From Symsagittifera roscoffensis (taxonomy: Eukaryota > Xenacoelomorpha > Acoela > Convolutidae), in the NCBI RefSeq assembly GCF_963678635.1, contig NC_087062.1:49552178-49616177 (forward strand): DNA of 64,000 nucleotides. Reading direction: 5' to 3'. The notes under the pieces were generated by a model. It was not told where the DNA came from, did not search any database, and saw only the letters and a list, made by a program, of their open reading frames with translations. Positions 57,940-64,000 of this stretch are shown here, piece by piece (position 1 is the first letter of the stretch; every line of letters starts with the position of its first letter). Position numbers and translations under genes: made by a program.

Positions 57940-60900
57940 ATGAAAGCGAAGAAAGAAAACACGAGATCTACGCAAAGAAGAATGAGTGATACTAATGACT
58001 TGATGAATTTTATCTCAGCGAGCCTAGGAACGACTCTAGACGAGATGTATCAGCGGTTGATTGATTGTAAGTTTGGATTGGAAGAAATGGAGTTGGCGAT
58101 GTTCACCGTCGCACTCCTGAATGCTACGAGAGGAGAAGGCCGTGGGGACCGCCCCACAGAAGGTGTGTTACTGCTGGCTTTTAGCGAGTCCGGTACCGCC
58201 GAGTCGAGCAAGAATCGATTCATGCGAAGGAGAAGCGGAGAGATGTCTGGGCATGAACCGGCTCGAGAGCCAGGTCTAGGCGAACAGAGAGATTTTAGGC
58301 TGGGAGATACGCCACAGTTCCTCAGCGCAGCCTCTCTTCGGATCGAAAAGATCATGCGATGGGCCGGCTCCATCGCATTCTGTGGATTCACCAACCGCAG
58401 CTCCACCATCAAAGAAGGTGAGAGTAAACGATATTGAAAAACAGACGGCGGCGACAGTGAAACTCTCGAAAAAGGGTCAGAGACTGAGAAGAATTGTGCG
58501 CCAAGTTTGGCGAGTATAAGAAGAAGGCGAAGGATGGTGACCAATGGAAGAGAAAGTACGACAGATCGCTTTCAAGGAGGAGGAGATCAATCACCTGAAG
58601 GAGCTCTAAAATGCAAAACTGAGCAAGTTGTCACCAGATGTGTTGCAATGATGAGCCCTGATACGACGATCAAGGCTAAGGCTCAAGATCTTTGTATAAC
58701 GAGTGACGTGACAGCCCAGCAACGAATGAGCTCGCCTTCAAACGCGAGAAATACGATACCTGATCACTCAGACACCTACCTGGCGCCTCAGTTTGAGGAG
58801 AATTTTGAGCAGGTGGCCATAGCTACGATGCAGGAGATACATCGAGCAAGGGACAGAAGCTTGGGTGGGATCATTCCTTCTCAGTGTGTAGGCCAGTCAC
58901 CCGTCAGGCAAGAAAAAACAACAGATCTCACAGAACCGTCTGGCCCGGTACTAAGTGAAGCCAAAGTGAGGTCGCGAGTGATCGACATTCGAAAGGATCT
59001 CAACACCCGAAGGAACTTCGAGCAGGTAGCCACAGAGCTCCCGACGGCGTGCTTGAATGGTATGACCTGGAACCCGGCGACGATCCACCAGCCGGTGCCA
59101 ACTGGCAGCCATCACCTGATCATAGGTGATAGCTTGGTGAGGGATCTTAAAGATATCCTCGTGGTGGGGCATACCACTGTAGTCTCCTTTGGCGGAACCT
59201 CAGTGTCTCAAGTTATTAAAATGATGGAGCTGCAGAACGACGATAGGGTGGATACGCTAACCCTGATGATAGGGACGAACGACGTTTCGAGGAATCCTAT
59301 TACCCCTGAGGCGAAGTGGGAATCGCTGCTGATCTGTCTCCTAATTGAAATGAACGAGAAGTATAGACCGAGGATTGTGGTCTTGTGTACCATCCCTCAT
59401 AATCCGGACGTCGGATCACCAGTGGCCGACTACATGAATGGGAACGTAACTTAGTGGAATGTGATGATCAGGAACCTGACCGCAGAGAATCCCAAAACTC
59501 CTGTTAATGGACGTTGAAAGTGCACTGAGAATGGTAGACCACGGCGCCTTGTCGAGATACAGTATACACATCAATTCCCAACAGGGATACAGTGGATGAA
59601 TGATGAATTTCAAACGATGATAGAAGAAATGGAAGCTGAGCTGCGGACAATGCTCAACCCAGTGGCACGAGAAAGTCCTGCCGCCAGGGTTAAGTCTCAC
59701 GTACCTCAGACATTAGCTAATCGTCTAGGACCTCTGGCCACAGAGGCAAACATGGTGCAGCGCCTTCCGAGCTCTGATGTGAGAGAGAGGTTGGGGACCG
59801 CTTCTTCATCCCGAGGTCGAACCTTGGAGAATCGACTTGGGACGAGAGGTGGTCCACCACAGGTGGGTCTCCAAGCAACTACGAGCACTGCAACCCAACG
59901 TACAAGGACACCGCCGACTCAAAGGATCTCGCAAGCAGATCCTGCGGCGGTGATTGATACGAGCAAGGTCAGTGAATTGCTAAGGAACAGACCAGACCCC
60001 AGCCCTTGGGAACTGTACAAAGCAGACATGGCGATCAAGTTGAACATGAAGAAGTTGACCTGCCATGCGAACGCGAAGAAAATGCTCAACGGGCATGACC
60101 CTACTGTATCCGGCTTATACCGGATATCGGCCGTAGAGTGGCTTTTGGCTGAAGAGGAGCAATTTAGTTCCGCCACTACTCTGCGATTGGCAGATCTGGA
60201 GGTTCTGCCCAGAGACAACACTATGTGACCACTGAATACGAGGTCATTGACGGACGTCCGTCAGCAGGTGAGAGAAAGAGTCCCACCGAACCATGAAGGG
60301 AAGTTCCTGGTGGAGACCAAACCCAACAACAGGCACCACAAGTGCAGGCAGTTCATGAAAACCCCGGGACAGTCCGCGGGCGAAATTTCGAGGGATTACC
60401 TTAGAGTCAGTTCTGTGGAAGGCGACGAGAGAAGATATGCGCATCTGGAGTCACCAAAGGGAGACAGCCTGTTTCCAGCATATGAGCCTCATCTAATGAA
60501 GCTGGGGAAAAACATGATAGTGGCCAGCTCCCACTACCTGTATACTCCCCGCTCGCTCTTTTGGCCGGATGTAATTTTCCTCACAGCTCTCAACTTAGAT
60601 TGGGGTCAAGCGGTGGGAATGGCGATAAGTGTGCAGAGGGTGGTGAACAGCGATCCAGAGGTGATGATAATAGCTGGATCAAATGACCACTTGCAGAGTA
60701 GGGGACTCTTGAATGCTCTCATCGACGCAGGCTGTGGGGGAGGCGATCATGACACTCCTCTCTGCCATGACGGAGGCCGAGAAGTCGATACGGCAATGTT
60801 TTGCGAGGCAACTGGTCAAGGTTTTATTCGTGCTGTCTCCTGGCTATGCCTCACTACCCGAACCCCTGCAATTCGTGTACGCCACGGTCGTCTTGTTGGC

Positions 60901-63900
60901 GGAGGGACAATTTGATGTAATGATTTCTGCGCCGAACCGACAGGTGGATCCCAACATTTACTATCCCCTCCGATCAGAACTCCCTGCGATAATGTCGGAC
61001 ACATCAAATGCAATTCAAGGGTTTAAGGACCATAGCACGCGGGGTATCGTGTTGGATGAAGTGTTGGGACTAGAGCTTTCCAACTTGGGCCGATTGTTGA
61101 AAGTGAGGCCAGGAGTGGGTGATGAACACCGTTTATTACAACGGTTAGCAGACAACTTGTGGTTCAGAAAGACGGACTACTTGAGGAACGAAAGGGGTGA
61201 CTTGGTGAGGAGAAACGCCCTCTCAACTGAAGAAGATTTGAAGGCTATGGCCTTGAGGACAAAGCCTCACACCAACCCGTGGTTGTATCTGTCACCTCGA
61301 CTGTGCGCTGTGGGGCAGGATACCTTCGATGGTGCTTCGATATTAGACGCGAAAGAACAGGCAGGAGCGACGATGCAGCAAATCAACACGATGTCCTTGG
61401 ACCGTTTCCAAGCGGACGTGCTGACTACGAAGGCTGAATATGAGAGGTCCGATGCTATTCTCGTGGGAATGAACTTGGGGGGTCAACTGCATTTATCAGC
61501 AGTTGCTACCCTAGGGCATCGAGAAACTTGATCGCCAACTGCGTAGGAGATATCAGGAAGTTATCAATTGGCCTTGTGCTGGCGCTGTACGTGGCCTTCG
61601 GGCACGAGAGCTTCGTGAAGGGACCTGTGGTGCTTTTCACGCAGGAAATAGCTGATTTCTGACTGGATGGTCTGCTCACATTGATTTTGATGACCTATAG
61701 TCGTTTGGGAGACTTGTTTGTTTTATTGAGATACCCCGAGCAGCTGCAAGGACCGAGGAGAGAATTTGATGCCCAAATGGAGACAGCTTGTTTTCGAAAA
61801 CTGAAGGATTGGAGGACCTTGCCACTTCAGTACCTGATGCAACAGAAGAGAAGTTTAACCGGGAAAGATTCGTCTCCGACGGAAAGGAGGCGAAGAAGTG
61901 TGGCGAGATGCCCCTGTTCACCGACTTAGCCCTGATGATGCGGGTCGTTCCGCGAGCACTGATCTTCGGTTTGAGGGAGTTGTCTACGGGCCTATAGTGA
62001 CACATGTGTTCCCGGACGTGCAGGTGGAGGCGTATAGATATTATGTTCAGTATGTTAACCTCGTGTCAGTGGTGGATTGGTCCGTGCTGAACTGGATGGA
62101 GCAGAGGGAGTTAAGGGGACTGGCGAGCGAAGATCGATTATTCGGGACGATAGCGGAGCCTGGCTGGGTGTTGATGGACCTGTACAACAGCTTTAAGGAT
62201 GGGCGGAGAGAACCTTTCGAATGTCCAGTTCAACCTCAAACTCTGGAACTTACGACCAATCATCAGGGATACGAAGGACGCAGGGAAAGTCCCGGCCTGG
62301 AGGGAGGCATACGCCTATGTGAAGGATAATCAGGACACGTGGTTGGCGGGCTCAGATCCGCTGCCGGAAAGGTGCCCTCTGTATCCGCGCATCAGGAGGA
62401 TGTTGTTGGGAGTGACTAGTCCGGACCTGGCAACTAGGATTGCAACTGCGCAGAACGTAGAGGAGAGGATGCTCAGGTCGAGCGAGGGAATGGAGCCGCG
62501 CTTCATCACTTGGAATGCTGCAACCCTGCATACATTCGATTTTACTTTTCCGGACATATGGAGTAGAAAAAAAATAAGGGCCATACTGTCAAGGAAGCCA
62601 GAGGTATCGGCAGGCCATTTGAACGGTGTGTATGCTCCAGCTGAGGACAAGTCTAGGCTGAAATGGCCCAGACGGGAAACAGTAGTGATGATGGAAGTGA
62701 CCAGGGAGTACAGAGGAGTCATCTATCTGGCACGTACGTTGAAGAGCCTGTGGAAATTGTCATAAATTACCAAGTGTTTTACTAAGCAGGTGACCTGAGG
62801 ATATCGGCTCGGCCAGATTTAGGAGTTGATATGCGCCAAGGCCTCTCTAGACCGGGACCCAGACCAAACGATGGAAGAAAAAAAGGAGACGGTAATAAGA
62901 AAAATCAAGAGAAATATGATCCTATGGATGGTAAAGGCGACAAAGTGAGTGAGTTCGACCTGGGTGTCCTGAAGAGAGATCTCCTAGAATACGACTTTAA
63001 TGAAACGGAAGATGGTGGGACGAATGAGACGCTAGTGCTGATGACACTATCATCATTTATGTCACCGAGCAAGGAGCCTCCGGCTAGTCTGTCTCCTGTG
63101 GAGTCAGGGTCCCTTGCTGAAGCTCACCAGAGTAGAGGCGCGCCCGAGCTGCTCTGTGAATCTCCTCGAAGACGGAGGATTGATGAATTGGCGCGAATGG
63201 CGTTCCTGAGCACGTTGCCAGAAGAAGAATGGGAACAAAACCAGGGCGAGCTGGAGAGAAAAAACCGGTGAGGCTTGCTCGCGTGTAGCCTTTATGGAGA
63301 GTACTTGGAGCATAATCCGGAGAGACGGCACTCAGTCCGTGATGAGAGTGGGGTTGAACCAACCCATCATTCGTAAAGTAATAGAGAAGATGATGGAATC
63401 CACTGAATCCGACTGTCTGACCGAGTCAGTCACGGAGGAGAGCGCGGAAGAGAGCCCAATTATGCGAGATCAACCCATCAGAAGAACAAAGAAAGGGCTG
63501 AGAAAGTATAAGTCTGTGGTGAGAAAACTGAGGGAGAGAGTGTATGATAAAGTGACCAACCGAAAAATGTGAGCTCGAAGGCCGCAACAGTGGTAATGTC
63601 GCCAGCGAAGGTGTCCCGTCCAAGCGAAGTTGGGCAAGGGGATAGTGCAATGGATGGCGGCAGGGAGAAAGAGAATCAGGTGCCACCGATGTTGCTGGCA
63701 GGATTGATTTCACGGCTTCAAAAGCAAAGAAGAGCGAGAGGACCTTGGCTGACACCAGACTGGAAATGGAGATCATCATTCAAGATCCGACGTGTTGGAA
63801 GACTATAAACCATCGCTTACGAACATGGCGAAGATGAAGTTGGAGGTACAGCTCGACGTGGTCGAGTAGAGTCTTTTTACTGTGCCCCAGTCAGTCCATA

Positions 63901-64000
63901 TGGGTGATCCTGCTGGTGGCTATATAGAAATGGTGAAGGCAAGAATTTCCGCGAGAGGACACCTGTTGGCCTGGCACGATAAGCAAGCCATGCAGGAGCA
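57940..64000 (+). mobile_element. G1 ORF1 fossil, longest copy, runs off the window
   Basis: The most complete ORF1 region (more than 6 kb). ATG at 57940. Parts, left to right: N-terminal segment (57.94-58.44 kb); charged segment; SGNH-like domain (GDS 59125-59133, GTND 59272-59283); RLG-repeat segment (59.7-59.9 kb); a second SGNH-like block (GSND 60676-60687, followed by VKVLFVLSPGYASLPEPLQF); a long conserved part (60.9-61.5 kb; WLYLSPRLCAVGQ); VVDWSVLNWMEQRELRGLAS (62.07-62.13 kb); LHTFDFTFPDIWSRKKIRA (62.53-62.58 kb); basic, Lys/Arg-rich C-terminal parts (62.83-62.94, 63.47-63.57 kb). The right end (63.88-64.0 kb) still looks like ORF1 and lies beyond the site used in the 39,457 junction. 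Broken, with many interruptions. Only the SGNH-like parts suggest a biochemical role. Confidence 0.77.

Larger units (their letters stand above)
53511..61154. repeat. Two-copy tandem duplication, unit 3,822 bp
   Basis: Copy 1 is 53511-57332 and copy 2 is 57333-61154. At 57332/57333 ORF1 sequence (cggttagcagaca) passes into macrodomain-region sequence (tgtgaatcctgagag), sharing aca with both parents. The copies are nearly identical; one difference seen is ggtgccgcc near 54.37 kb against ggtaccgcc near 58.19 kb. Confidence 0.93.

Overview
The window looks like invertebrate animal DNA built almost entirely from retroelement sequence. I found no host gene, rRNA or tRNA gene, CRISPR array or bacterial feature. 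The evidence is two large Ty3/gypsy-type families, an I-group-like LINE with an RNase H domain, tandem retroelement-derived satellite DNA, and no intact long gene. The species cannot be read from the sequence.

Two Ty3/gypsy-type families make up the window and each keeps one orientation throughout. Family G1 is always on the + strand. Its parts, scattered over the window, are: a very long first ORF with an SGNH-hydrolase-like domain (34.9-39.5, 54.1-57.3 and 57.9-64.0 kb); a pol with RT and RNase H (12.6-13.7, 20.0-21.3, 25.2-26.7 kb); a linker with LSG-type short repeats; an integrase (32.3, 44.2, 46.8, 49.3, 51.9 kb); and a C-terminal acidic extension ending in a macrodomain-like segment. 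Family G2 is always on the - strand (gag with zinc knuckles, protease, RT, RNase H, integrase, basic tail). It sits between the G1 linker and the G1 integrase. This suggests one ancient antisense insertion of G2 into G1, copied later by DNA duplication. All copies are broken fossils.

Layout: 1-12.58 kb is a tandem array of a ~732-bp unit cut from the G1 RT region (17 full units plus a partial one at the window edge), with 2,196-bp three-unit higher-order repeats. 12.58-15.1 kb is the rest of that G1 pol; 15.1-20.0 kb is G2 copy A. 16.07-26.54 kb is a two-copy tandem duplication of ~5.24 kb. 25.2-28.3 kb is G1; 28.3-32.3 kb is G2 copy C, interrupted by a foreign AT-rich block. 32.3-39.46 kb is G1 integrase to ORF1. 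An ~11-kb duplication junction at 39,457 leads into G2 copy D (to 44.18 kb). 44.18-54.33 kb is a two-copy, apparently identical 5,075-bp tandem duplication carrying a LINE inserted in the G1 integrase. 53.51-61.15 kb is a two-copy 3,822-bp tandem duplication. The window ends inside G1 ORF1.

The locus is best read as one nested retroelement that died and was then amplified by repeated tandem duplication at scales from 0.7 to 11 kb, with 0-3 bp of shared sequence at the junctions I could read. Such a fixed-polarity, nested, antisense arrangement is the kind of place where satellite DNA or a small-RNA-producing cluster could arise; that last step is inference. Near-identical neighbouring copies also raise the possibility of false duplication in assembly.
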